Assembly (NCBI GenBank): GCA_005223085.1
Contig: NJBP01000028.1
Coordinates: forward strand, 1-26,782
From: Candidatus Aerophobetes bacterium Ae_b3b
Lineage (GTDB): Bacteria > Aerophobota > Aerophobia > Aerophobales > AE-B3A
Reading direction: 5' to 3'
Length of the DNA stretch: 26,782 nucleotides
Position 1 is the stretch's first letter. Every line of letters begins with the position of its first letter. Made by a program: the position numbers and the translations under genes. Positions 12,710 to 21,512 of this stretch are shown one piece after another. The notes below the pieces were generated by a model, which saw only the letters and a list, made by a program, of their open reading frames with translations, did no database searches and was not told where the DNA came from.

Positions 12710-14758
12710 TTAAAGGGGAGGTCGATAGCGAGGAAGGTAAACCACCATAGTGGTACCTTTTCCCTGCTCACTAAGAGGAACTATACAACCCCCGTGTTCT
12801 TCAATAATACTCTGAGAAATGGTCAGCCCCAGACCTATTCCTCTGTTTTTGGTGGTGAAAAAAGGATCAAATATGTTGTTCTTATCCATATTCTTCGCTG
12901 GCAAACCTGGACCGTTATCTCTAATTTCTATTTTCACATATTCTGTGGGTTCCTGGGAGACCATTTTTTTTCGGGTCCTGACTGAAAGAGTGTCAGGTAA
13001 CTTATCTGTAGCCTCACAGTTAATATCTATTTTTACCGCCTCTTCTGCTACCGCCTCGATACTATTACTTACAATATGACCAAAAGCTTCAATTATAGCT
13101 TTTTTATCTACGTAAACCTGCAGGTTCTCTTCCTTACAGTTAATATTTAACTGGACCTCTCTGTTCGTGAACGTCTTCTTTTTAACGTTTTCCAGAGTCT
13201 CGGTGATTAAACTGAGCAATGATTCAGCGGCTTTATCCAGATGTAGAGGCTGGCTGAAAAATACCAGACGTTCAATAAGATTATCTATTCGCTCAATTTC
13301 TTTTGTTACTACAGAAAATAGTCTTTTTCGAAACTCCTCATCAACGTATTTTGAGGGTAGAAGCTCAGCTAAGGACTTAATGGGAACCAAACTGTTTCTC
13401 AACTCTTGAGAGAAACGAACAGCTACCTGAGCAAGAAAATCCCTTTTTTGCGCTTTTTCCTTCTCTTCTTGCAGATATTTAATGGGAGTAAGGTCTGTAA
13501 ATATCATCATACTTCCTGAAACCTCTCCCTTGGCATTTTTCACCTGACTGGTACTTACGCCCAGCCAGCGTTTTATAGCTGGAACATAAACTTCTTTTCT
13601 TTCATACAGGGTGCCCTGAGTGAGAGTTTCGAATAAAAGGTCACCCAAAGGTGAGGGGAGTTTCCTCATATCCTTACCCGTTAAATTTAGATATTCATCA
13701 AGATTTAACATTTTCTGAGCCCGGGGATTGCAGGTTGTGATTTTTTGTTCGGTATCTACACTTATTACACCACTGGTGGCATCTTTAAGGACATTCTCAA
13801 TATACTTTTTCTGGCAACACATCTCCTCATAAAACAAAATATTTTGTATAGCAAGTCCAACTTGATTGCAAAATAAAAAGACCTGTTTAATTTCCCTTGA
13901 AGACATCTTGTCTCCGGTGATCTTCGGCCCAAGACCCAGTATTCCTATTAGCTCACCATGGGCAGAAAGGGGAACTACAACATTGGACTGAATAAGCTTC
14001 ATCTGTTGTTTTATCTCATAGGCAGTTTTAAAATCAGTCTGCAGGATACGCTCTCTGGTTATTACTGTGCCTTCTCTGGCAAGGAACTTCACCAATCCCT
14101 GCTGAGGATAAAGTTGAACGTATTGTTTCATTTCCTCTGTCATCCCCAGACAGGCTCTTATCCGATAGGTTTTTTCCATTTTATCTTTTAAAAGAAGGGA
14201 AAGCCGGGTTATTCCGAACAGCCTGGTTAAAAGATCCAGAAAAAATTGCATAAGTTCATCTAAATTATACCCATGGATCAGGAAGCGTGACATTTGCTCT
14301 AAAAATTGCCACTCTTCTGAGGAGAAAGTTCTCTCTTTTTCTGAAGATGAAAAAGGATGAAACGATTCTCTGGAGATTCTTTCTTCTTTCATTCTTGAGA
14401 TTAACATCTCTTTTTCCACCTTTTCTCTTACCACTTCAGGAAGAAGGGTAACATCCCTGTCTATATCTACATATTCGGCAAGCCCCTTCTCCCGTGCTGC
14501 CTGGATTATCCTTCCGTCTATCTTCCGTCCTATTCCCAAAACCACTGCTGAGTCATTGAACCCTCTTATCAGTGGGATGATATCCAGACCATCCCACACC
14601 ATAGAGGAAAAGTCAATAATTATAAGATCTACCATTAAACTTAAGGTTCTAATCTTTCGATGCTCATTCTCCGTGATAATCAGATACTCTGATCCTAAGA
14701 GATCATTTAAAAACTTCTCTCTTTTTCTTTCACGGGTGATAAAAAGTATACTAGCCAT
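12710..14758 (-). CDS. Hybrid sensor kinase-like protein lacking the phosphorylatable His
   Basis: A soluble, multi-domain kinase homologue. I favour the ATG at 14758, with GGAAGAG just upstream, over the ATG four codons earlier (14770). Residues below count from 14770. It has an N-terminal receiver-like domain (7-120, Asp53), a GAF domain (about 165-312), a PAS domain (about 322-432), a dimerisation helix pair (443-510) and a HATPase domain (555-680). The ATP site looks whole: Asn569 (N box), DNGPG (618-622), FDPFFTT and GIGLGL (644-649). The H box reads RFSQELRNSL, with Gln455 (CAA) where the neighbouring kinase has His606 in GELAHEIKNPL. It should not autophosphorylate at the usual site. 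It may act through a mixed dimer with the upstream kinase, or as a regulator. Confidence 0.9.
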   Translation of the reverse strand: MASILFITRERKREKFLNDLLGSEYLIITENEHRKIRTLSLMVDLIIIDFSSMVWDGLDIIPLIRGFNDSAVVLGIGRKIDGRIIQAAREKGLAEYVDIDRDVTLLPEVVREKVEKEMLISRMKEERISRESFHPFSSSEKERTFSSEEWQFLEQMSRFLIHGYNLDELMQFFLDLLTRLFGITRLSLLLKDKMEKTYRIRACLGMTEEMKQYVQLYPQQGLVKFLAREGTVITRERILQTDFKTAYEIKQQMKLIQSNVVVPLSAHGELIGILGLGPKITGDKMSSREIKQVFLFCNQVGLAIQNILFYEEMCCQKKYIENVLKDATSGVISVDTEQKITTCNPRAQKMLNLDEYLNLTGKDMRKLPSPLGDLLFETLTQGTLYERKEVYVPAIKRWLGVSTSQVKNAKGEVSGSMMIFTDLTPIKYLQEEKEKAQKRDFLAQVAVRFSQELRNSLVPIKSLAELLPSKYVDEEFRKRLFSVVTKEIERIDNLIERLVFFSQPLHLDKAAESLLSLITETLENVKKKTFTNREVQLNINCKEENLQVYVDKKAIIEAFGHIVSNSIEAVAEEAVKIDINCEATDKLPDTLSVRTRKKMVSQEPTEYVKIEIRDNGPGLPAKNMDKNNIFDPFFTTKNRGIGLGLTISQSIIEEHGGCIVPLSEQGKGTTMVVYLPRYRPPL

Positions 14759-14807
14759 TTTCTCTTCCATGCCTGCTTTTTATTTTAATTTTTCTCCGGG
14801 CACATAT

Positions 14808-17279
14808 TCAATTTACCTTTTTACTTTTATCAGAATGATCTTGGCTATAGAAAGGTAATTCAACAGTCACCATTGCCCCTCGTTCCCAATTACCAATACG
14901 TATTCTTCCGTCATGGTTTCGGATAACTCGATACGCTACAAATAGCCCTAATCCCGAACCTTTATGTTTGGTACTGTAAAAGGCATCAAATGCTCTTTCT
15001 ATGGACCTCTCAGAAAATCCGGGGCCATTGTCCTTAAAAGTTACCACATTAGGTAACCTCATGTTTTTCTTCTGTTTAATATCTATATAAATTTTCCCTT
15101 TCTCATCAACTGCTTCGGTGCAATTTGTGATAATGTTTGAAAATGCTTTTTTTAGCTCAACTCTGTCTGCAAAGACATTGGGTTGAGACAAATATTTTTT
15201 TATAATTTGAATACGTTTAGCACTTAGTTGTATACTCATATCCTCAAGAATTTCTTCTAATAGTTCCGATAAACTTACCTTGACGTATTCCCCCTTTTCT
15301 TTTTTCAAAGTAAAATTAAACAATTTGTTGACCATTTCATCTATTCTATCTATTTCTTTCAGAGCAAGGGTCATAAATTTGTTTCTAAATTCCTCATCTT
15401 TGTATTTGTCCGGAAGTAATTCAGCCATTGTTCTTACTGAAACAAGAGGGTTCTTTATCTCATGAGCTAATTCACCTGCTATTACGCCCATTGTAGCTAA
15501 TCTTTCTGCCTTTCTTACCTCTGCTTCCAGTTCTTTTAGTTTCGTCAAGTCGGTAAGAACACAAACAACCTGTCTAATCTCACTACCGGTCTCTTCATAC
15601 AAAACACTAGTATTAATCATAGCCGGGATCCTTTTGCCTTGACCTTTATTAACCTCAATAGAGAACTCCTGATCGGCATAACTTTTTCCTCCCTTATACC
15701 CACTTTCAAACACTTTATTCAGTGGTACTGGAAGAACAGAGTATTCTTTGCCTATTATGTACTTCCTACTTAATCCAGTGATTCTCTCTGCTTGCAAGTT
15801 GAACGCTGAAATTCTACCATTGCTATCCAGACTGATAACCCCGCTTCGCATGCCTTGCAGAATTCCCTCGTTGTAATCCTTCATATTCTTTACTTGCTGA
15901 AACAGCTTTGCATTCTCTAAAGCAATAGAGGCTTCATCAGAAAATAAAGAAAGAAGCTGAATATCCAAGTTTGTATAAATATCCCCGGATAACTTCCCTC
16001 CGAGACATAAAAATCCAACCATCTGGTCTCTAAATGATAAGGGAAGAACTAACTTAATTCGAAGCTTGTTAAAAATACTCTGTATTGGGCCTTGAACTCG
16101 TGAGGGCAGGAGAGCCAAGTCTTCCTCTAGTAACACGTTTTTCCTTTTCTGTAATGTAGTCACAAGTACATTTTTGCTATCGAAGTTTTCCTGAAGGTGG
16201 TCTTTTTTAGGTAATGTTACTTTACATTCATAAATCCCTGAATTTTCATTTAGAACATACAAGTATCCAAGAGAGGAACCTAAGGTTCTTACAACCTTTT
16301 CAATGATGAAATTCAAAAGAACTTCGATTTCTAATATAGCACTAAGTTCTCGGGTGTGTTTTCTGAATTCTCGATAGTAACTTTCTCTTTCAGGATAGAA
16401 CAAATTGACAAAGATATTTTCAATCCTGTTTCTCAGGGGATTGAACAACAAAGCGAATCCAAATGAAATTATTACCATCAAGAGAAAAGAGGACATTCTA
16501 CTAATTGGGCCAAACAACAAAGTGGGCAAATAGATGAGAAAAATAAAAAATAAAGTAACAAAAGCTGTCATTAATGAATAGGTAACCACCGTTCTGAAAA
16601 CAATCCTGATATCCATTAAACGATATTTTACGATAGAGTAAGCAGTAATAGAAGTGAACATAACCAGGAAAATGTCATGGGGAATTTTTTCTTCAATTCC
16701 ATAGACACTGAGAAAATGCATTAATCCTCCAGTAAAAGCTAACAAAAAACCAATAAATAGATACTTACATTGATTTTTTTTGAATCCTGACCAAATTCTG
16801 TATTTGTCTAACAAAACATAGAATCCATAAATAATCATAACTGTGAATACACTTACATAAATGGTGTAAAGTGGTCCAGGAACGATACTGTATTTATAAA
16901 CATTGGAAGAGGTAATTCCTGCAATAAACCAGTCGCGGAAACCAAGAGAGGCAAAGGTCAACGAGAATAAATAACTCGGAAACAGTATATGTTTTTTACG
17001 TTTGGCTTCACCTAAAATTTCCAGAATAAAGTGCAAATAAATGCTTGGGCAAAAGATGGCGAACAGGTATATTATACGGATAAAAAAAAGCAGAGAATGT
17101 GCATCGAGATTGGAAGCCATAATAGTGGGATACAAACACCATGTACCTATCATCACGCAAAGTAAAGAGAACAGTTGATTTCTTGCTACTTTTCTATTCT
17201 TCAGATACACAAATATCGCCATGCCTGTGTTCACAACAAACGCAGACAGCGACGATATCACAAAGATGGTTACTTCCAT
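14808..17279 (-). CDS. Seven-TM sensor histidine kinase (PrsK-like)
   Basis: An 823-aa membrane kinase. The N-terminal part has about nine hydrophobic segments (1-25, 36-55, 63-90, 97-113, 137-156, 172-190, 202-217, 229-257, 263-280), matching the 7TM histidine-kinase N-domain plus two more, as in PrsK-type kinases. A GAF domain (about 310-460), a PAS domain (465-585), a HisKA domain with His606 (GELAHEIKNPL) and a HATPase domain with Asn719, DNGPG (750-754) and GSGLGL (774-779) follow. All catalytic boxes are intact. The ATG follows the stop of the SDR gene with no gap (TAA ATG), so translation is coupled to it. The kinase core is clearly paralogous to the next gene (MAELLPDKYKDEEFR versus LAELLPSKYVDEEFR), suggesting tandem duplication. 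Its ligand is unknown. Confidence 0.95.
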   Translation of the reverse strand: MEVTIFVISSLSAFVVNTGMAIFVYLKNRKVARNQLFSLLCVMIGTWCLYPTIMASNLDAHSLLFFIRIIYLFAIFCPSIYLHFILEILGEAKRKKHILFPSYLFSLTFASLGFRDWFIAGITSSNVYKYSIVPGPLYTIYVSVFTVMIIYGFYVLLDKYRIWSGFKKNQCKYLFIGFLLAFTGGLMHFLSVYGIEEKIPHDIFLVMFTSITAYSIVKYRLMDIRIVFRTVVTYSLMTAFVTLFFIFLIYLPTLLFGPISRMSSFLLMVIISFGFALLFNPLRNRIENIFVNLFYPERESYYREFRKHTRELSAILEIEVLLNFIIEKVVRTLGSSLGYLYVLNENSGIYECKVTLPKKDHLQENFDSKNVLVTTLQKRKNVLLEEDLALLPSRVQGPIQSIFNKLRIKLVLPLSFRDQMVGFLCLGGKLSGDIYTNLDIQLLSLFSDEASIALENAKLFQQVKNMKDYNEGILQGMRSGVISLDSNGRISAFNLQAERITGLSRKYIIGKEYSVLPVPLNKVFESGYKGGKSYADQEFSIEVNKGQGKRIPAMINTSVLYEETGSEIRQVVCVLTDLTKLKELEAEVRKAERLATMGVIAGELAHEIKNPLVSVRTMAELLPDKYKDEEFRNKFMTLALKEIDRIDEMVNKLFNFTLKKEKGEYVKVSLSELLEEILEDMSIQLSAKRIQIIKKYLSQPNVFADRVELKKAFSNIITNCTEAVDEKGKIYIDIKQKKNMRLPNVVTFKDNGPGFSERSIERAFDAFYSTKHKGSGLGLFVAYRVIRNHDGRIRIGNWERGAMVTVELPFYSQDHSDKSKKVN

Positions 17280-18245
17280 TTAAATTATCCCTTTACTTTT
17301 ATACCAGGTAACAGTTTCTCTAATGCCTATCTCGGAGCTAAATGGAGGAATGTAGCCTAATTCCTCCCGGGCTTTGGAAATAACGCAGGCCCAATTTGAT
17401 CGCATCTCATTAATTAATTTCCTTACACTATGAGGTCCAAATTTGACAAGTATGTCGGTCAAAAGGTCAGGGATTTTGATTTTTGGGGAACTAACACCTT
17501 CAGCATCTGCTATAATCTCAACCCATTCATTTAGTGCACGTGGTTTTTCATCGGCAACAAAGTAGATATCACTTGGCACTATCTTGATATGCCTTAGCGT
17601 CTCCAAGACAGCCATTAAGTTCTCTATGTAACACAAACTAAATAAGCTATTTCCATCTCCAAGTGGCCTTATGCCCCTTTTCACCATCTTGAATAATAAG
17701 GTCGACCGAGAAAAAATATGGTCCCCGGGTCCATAAACTAAAGGGGATCTAATTATAGTCACAGGAAGCCCATATTGTCTCTTGTATTGCAACAGTATAT
17801 TTTCAGCCTCCAACTTACTTTTTCCATATCGGGTAATTGGATTAGGTAAAGTATTCTCGTTCACTACACCATAATTTTTTCCTACTACTGCGGCAATACT
17901 GCTCAAGAATATAAATCTTGGATACTCCCTGGAAGAATTCATCACAGCTTGAGCCAAAATTTTTGTACCTTCTGTGTTTACCTTGTAGTAGGGATTACCC
18001 CTTTTTTGCTTTGCAAATACTTTTCCTGCCAGATGATATACCAGTTGAACTTCAGGAATCGATTTCACTAAAGTCTTTTTATCAAGAATATCCACTCTTT
18101 TTAACTCCACGTTTGCTTTGTTCAGCTTTGGGCACCGCTCAACTGGCTGTCTTACCAAACAGGTAATCCTATCGTTATTTGTGGCTAACCTATTTACCAG
18201 GAATCTTCCTATAAATCCTGTTGCTCCCGTTACTAGAATATTCAT
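17280..18245 (-). CDS. NAD(P)-dependent epimerase/dehydratase or reductase (extended SDR)
   Basis: A 321-aa extended short-chain dehydrogenase. It has a Rossmann N-terminus with GATGFIG (7-13), Asp52-Ile (bound-cofactor region), HLAGKV (71-76), the catalytic Ser pair (115-116, FLSSIAA), Tyr140 and Lys144 (RYGKSK), and the family RSPLVYGPGD (166-175). The substrate domain does not let me name the substrate. Relatives act on nucleotide sugars, in hopanoid-linked pathways, or as keto-group reductases. The gene lies 57 bp after the ketosynthase gene and its stop abuts the 7TM kinase start, so it belongs to the signalling operon. Working with the ketosynthase on an acyl product is possible but not shown. 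No clear Shine-Dalgarno is visible. Confidence 0.88.
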   Translation of the reverse strand: MNILVTGATGFIGRFLVNRLATNNDRITCLVRQPVERCPKLNKANVELKRVDILDKKTLVKSIPEVQLVYHLAGKVFAKQKRGNPYYKVNTEGTKILAQAVMNSSREYPRFIFLSSIAAVVGKNYGVVNENTLPNPITRYGKSKLEAENILLQYKRQYGLPVTIIRSPLVYGPGDHIFSRSTLLFKMVKRGIRPLGDGNSLFSLCYIENLMAVLETLRHIKIVPSDIYFVADEKPRALNEWVEIIADAEGVSSPKIKIPDLLTDILVKFGPHSVRKLINEMRSNWACVISKAREELGYIPPFSSEIGIRETVTWYKSKGII

Positions 18246-18302
18246 GACTTGACGTTTGGTAGACCTTAATCTACTAAATCACCTTAAATGTAGTAGATAA
18301 AG

Positions 18303-19550
18303 TTACGATTTTAGATTTCTAAGAATTAACACACCGTTCTTACCTCCAAAACCGAAACAATTGCTCATAAAATAATCTACCTTTGCCCTTCTGGCCATGT
18401 TGGGTACATAATCCAAGTCACAATGAGGGTCTCTATGTTCATAGTTGATAGTGGGTGGAACCATTCCTGCAGAAAGGCATATCAAACTGGCGCACAGCTC
18501 TACCGCGCCACTTGCTCCCATGAGGTGCCCGAGCATAGACTTAATAGCGCTGACCTTTACTCTATAAGCATGTTGTCCAAATATTTCTTTGATCGCCTGT
18601 GTCTCAAGCACGTCACCTATTTTAGTCCCAGTGCCGTGAGCCTGGATATAGTCTATTTTTTCCGGATTGATTTCGCTGCTCAATAATGCCCGTTGTATAG
18701 CTTCACGAATTCCTCTTGCTTCCGGGTGAGGAGCTCTTATACGATATGCATCGCAACTAAATCCATAACCCATAACTTCCGCATATATCTTTGCACTTCT
18801 TACCATGGCTCTACGATAATCCTCCAGAACTAATACTCCGGCTCCTTCACTCAAAATGGTACCGTCTCTTTGGGCATCAAAAGGTCGAGGTGTACCACCC
18901 TTATCTTGAGCTCTTTCAGACAGTATCTTAGAAAGAGATATTGAAACAAAAAACATAGGAAAAAGTAGGGCTTCTGAGCCACCGGCAAGAATTACCTCTG
19001 CTTTCCCAGCTTTTATCAAGTCAAACCCGTAGCTAATGGCATCAAAAGAAGAAGTGCAGGCAGAAGAGAAGGTTTTGCTGGGACCCTGAGCATTCCATGC
19101 TATAGCCACATGGCTCGAAAGAGCGTTTGGATAGGTTATAGAAGACGTATACGGATGGACGGAGAGAGGACCTTTTTTAATGAAATTTTGGTATTGGTCA
19201 AAAAGAAATCCCACTCCTCCTATTGTGGTTCCAAAAGATGTAGCTGTTTTCTCCGGTGCAACATCTTTTTCTGTCATTCCTGCGTCTTTCATTGCCATTT
19301 GGGCAGCTGCAAGGGCAAACTGCGTACATCTTTCAGTTCTATTTGCTTCTCTCTCTGACATATAATTGAGCGGATCAAAGTCCCTTATCTCACCTGCCAA
19401 TTTGCATGAATATGGAGACGTATCAAAACGGGTAATTGGTTTGATTCCTGACTTCCCAGCTATTAGGTTCTTCTGGAGCTCTTCCTTATCTATGCCTATG
19501 GGCGAGAGAACCCCAAGTCCTGTAATTGCTACCCTTCTTCTGAGAACCAT
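18303..19550 (-). CDS. FabF-like beta-ketoacyl-ACP synthase
   Basis: A 415-aa KAS II-type condensing enzyme that would extend an acyl chain by two carbons from malonyl-ACP. The catalytic triad is complete: Cys165 (SSACTSSFD), His305 (QAHGTGTKIGD) and His342 with Lys337 (IKSMLGHLMGASG), plus the gating FGFGGKN loop (399-405). Length is typical. The nucleophile loop (SACTSS) differs from the common TACATG, and no acyl carrier protein, fabD or fabG lies nearby, so a special-purpose enzyme rather than the main fatty-acid elongase is likely. It heads a leftward run with an SDR, two kinases, an HD-GYP regulator and a diguanylate cyclase. The promoter at 19606-19633 carries an AAGATAAATC word at the -10 box. 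Confidence 0.93.
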   Translation of the reverse strand: MVLRRRVAITGLGVLSPIGIDKEELQKNLIAGKSGIKPITRFDTSPYSCKLAGEIRDFDPLNYMSEREANRTERCTQFALAAAQMAMKDAGMTEKDVAPEKTATSFGTTIGGVGFLFDQYQNFIKKGPLSVHPYTSSITYPNALSSHVAIAWNAQGPSKTFSSACTSSFDAISYGFDLIKAGKAEVILAGGSEALLFPMFFVSISLSKILSERAQDKGGTPRPFDAQRDGTILSEGAGVLVLEDYRRAMVRSAKIYAEVMGYGFSCDAYRIRAPHPEARGIREAIQRALLSSEINPEKIDYIQAHGTGTKIGDVLETQAIKEIFGQHAYRVKVSAIKSMLGHLMGASGAVELCASLICLSAGMVPPTINYEHRDPHCDLDYVPNMARRAKVDYFMSNCFGFGGKNGVLILRNLKS

Positions 19551-19605
19551 AATTAAGCTACCATTTTTCTCGGAGTATCAAGAATTCAGCCTCTTACATG
19601 TTTCA

Positions 19606-19633
19606 TTTATAAGATAAATCACTATTTTGTCAA
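19606..19633 (-). promoter_or_regulatory. Promoter of the fabF-like/signalling operon
   Basis: On the minus strand TTGACA (19633-19628) and TATAAA (19611-19606) have a 16-bp spacer. AAGATAAATCA (19611-19621) starts on the -10 box exactly as the AAGATAAATAA half-site does at 1538, 4161 and 1157. The upstream half-site 33 bp away is absent here. Confidence 0.75.
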
Positions 19634-19659
19634 GCGAAAATAGAAATAGGGAGAAATAT

Positions 19660-19860
19660 TCCTCAAAAAGGCTATGAGTAAAGCTCCATTAATCCGCCGA
19701 ACTTTTCCATCCAGAGCCAGCTCTCCTAAGACGGTGTAGTAGGAGAATGGTCTGATAAGGTCTCCCGGTTACCCGCAGCGGCACGCCAACTATTTTATCA
19801 GATTCTCTTCATCCTTTTAAGAATCCTCTCAGTGCTAATCTCCGGATTGACTCAAGAGCT
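19660..19860. other. Intergenic stretch with several hairpins, no gene recognised
   Basis: This region lies outside the transcripts predicted from both flanking promoters. It contains AGAGC/GCTCT (2-base loop), TCTCCTA/TAGGAGA (11-base loop, about 19716-19746), which competes with a larger stem GAGAAT-ggt-CTGATAA (19743-19758) paired with TTATCAG-ATTCTC (19795-19807). No U-tract follows on either strand. It could be an unknown small RNA or a decayed repeat. Confidence 0.3.
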
Positions 19861-19867
19861 GCGTCGT

Positions 19868-19895
19868 TTGACAAGGCCGAGTAGTTATGTAAAAT
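19868..19895 (+). promoter_or_regulatory. Promoter of lysS
   Basis: TTGACA (19868-19873) and TAAAAT (19890-19895) have a 16-bp spacer. Transcription would start near 19902, which rules out the TTG at 19904 as a sensible start codon. Confidence 0.75.
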
Positions 19896-19918
19896 AGGCA
19901 AAATTGGTGAGGAGAAGC

Positions 19919-21400
19919 GTGATTCACATGGAAGAAAAAAAGAAGAGGATGAATTCACCAGAGGAGCGTCTGGTAAAGGAGCGCCAGGATAAGCTTAAGC
20001 TCTGGATGAAAAAGGAAGAAAATCCCTATCTAACCAGATTTACTCCCCGTCATACCACAGGCTGGATAGCTAAAAAATGTGAGAGTGTGGCCTCGGGCGA
20101 GAAGACAGATGTAAAGGTGGAAATAGCGGGACGAATTATCACCCTGAGGGGGCATGGAAAGACAAGTTTTGCCGATATAAGAGACGTGGAAGGCAAAATC
20201 CAGATTTACGCAAGAGAAGAAACTTTAAAAGAAAGGTATACTCTGTTTAAAAAGCTAGACCTGGGAGATATTATGGGAGTGAAGGGAAGAGTTTTCCGGA
20301 CCAGGACGGGAGAGTTAACTGTCGAGGTTCTTGATTTTCTCCTCCTGGCAAAGTCACTTCGTCCTCTTCCAGAGAAGTGGCATGGGCTCCAGGATGTTGA
20401 ACTTCGCTACCGAAAACGCTATCTTGATCTTCTGTCAAATCCGGACACTAAAAAGATTTTTCTGGATCGGGGAGCCATAATTAAATTCATAAGAGACTTT
20501 TTGGACAAAAAGGGGTTTTTGGAGGTGGAGACACCTATGATGCAGCCCATTCCTGGGGGTGCCACCGCCAGGCCCTTTCGAACTCATCACCATGCCCTGG
20601 GGGAGAACTTGTATCTTCGGATTGCTCCAGAGCTTTACCTGAAGAAACTGGTGGTGGGAGGGATAGAAAAGGTATACGAGCTAAACAAGAATTTCAGAAA
20701 TGAGGGCATGGATAGACTCCATAATCCTGAATTTACTATGCTTGAGGTTTACTCTGCCTACTCGAGCTATGAGGAGATGATGAAACTCACCGAGGAGCTA
20801 GTGTGTGAAGTGGCCAGTAAGTTAAAGGGAACCCTAAAGATTAGCTATCAAGGTCACGAAATTAACCTTTCTCCTCCCTGGAGAAGGATAACTTTTGAGA
20901 GAGCTTTAAAGGAGATGGGCGGTATTGAACTGGATTGCCAGGACACATCTCGGCTCAGAAAAACCGCCGCTAAGCTGGGGCTGGAAGTTGAGGGGTTACG
21001 AGACGATCAGATAATCGAACATCTTCTAGATCACCAGGTTGCTCCCAAGCTCATTCAGCCCACATTTGTAATTGACTATCCTTCCCAAACTTCACCTCTG
21101 GCCAGGAGAAAAAAAGAAAATTCGGCTCTCATTGAAAGATTTGAGATCTTCATAGGGGCAGAGGAATTGGGCAATGCTTACTCTGAATTGAACGATCCCA
21201 TTGATCAGAGAAAGAGGATGCTGGAAGTAAAAGGAGAATCTCACTCACTGGATGAGGACTTCCTGGAAGCACTAGAATATGGGATGCCTCCCACCGGGGG
21301 CCTGGGCATAGGAATAGATAGGTTAGTTATGTTATTAACTGACTCTGCCTCTATTCGGGACGTTATTCTCTTTCCTCAGATGAGGCCAAAAAAACGATAA
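19919..21400 (+). CDS. lysS: Lysyl-tRNA synthetase, class II
   Basis: It charges tRNA-Lys. It has an N-terminal OB-fold (about residues 60-150, VEIAGRIITLRGHGKTSFADI) followed by the class II core: motif 1 region FLEVETPMMQPIPGGATARPF, motif 2 YELNKNFRNEGMDRLHNPEF with EVY, and motif 3 GGLGIGIDRLVMLLTDS ending in DVILFPQMRPK. Length (about 490 aa) is normal. The start is GTG 19919 (AGGAG four bases upstream) or ATG 19928 (13 bases); I give the first with moderate certainty. Confidence 0.97.
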   Translation: MIHMEEKKKRMNSPEERLVKERQDKLKLWMKKEENPYLTRFTPRHTTGWIAKKCESVASGEKTDVKVEIAGRIITLRGHGKTSFADIRDVEGKIQIYAREETLKERYTLFKKLDLGDIMGVKGRVFRTRTGELTVEVLDFLLLAKSLRPLPEKWHGLQDVELRYRKRYLDLLSNPDTKKIFLDRGAIIKFIRDFLDKKGFLEVETPMMQPIPGGATARPFRTHHHALGENLYLRIAPELYLKKLVVGGIEKVYELNKNFRNEGMDRLHNPEFTMLEVYSAYSSYEEMMKLTEELVCEVASKLKGTLKISYQGHEINLSPPWRRITFERALKEMGGIELDCQDTSRLRKTAAKLGLEVEGLRDDQIIEHLLDHQVAPKLIQPTFVIDYPSQTSPLARRKKENSALIERFEIFIGAEELGNAYSELNDPIDQRKRMLEVKGESHSLDEDFLEALEYGMPPTGGLGIGIDRLVMLLTDSASIRDVILFPQMRPKKR

Positions 21401-21512
21401 TAAGCCACTAGGACTTGTTTTCTCGGCTTTGACTGAAGACCTAGGACATTTTTTTCTAATGTAAGTCGCTAGGTAGCAAAGATTGTCTTAATATAGGATG
21501 AGGAGTGAGAAA

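Noticed and set aside
21401-21512. T-box or leucine attenuator before ilvE
   Set aside because: No T-box motif (GGTGGNACCGCG), leader peptide with Leu/Val/Ile run, or terminator seen in the 110-bp gap.
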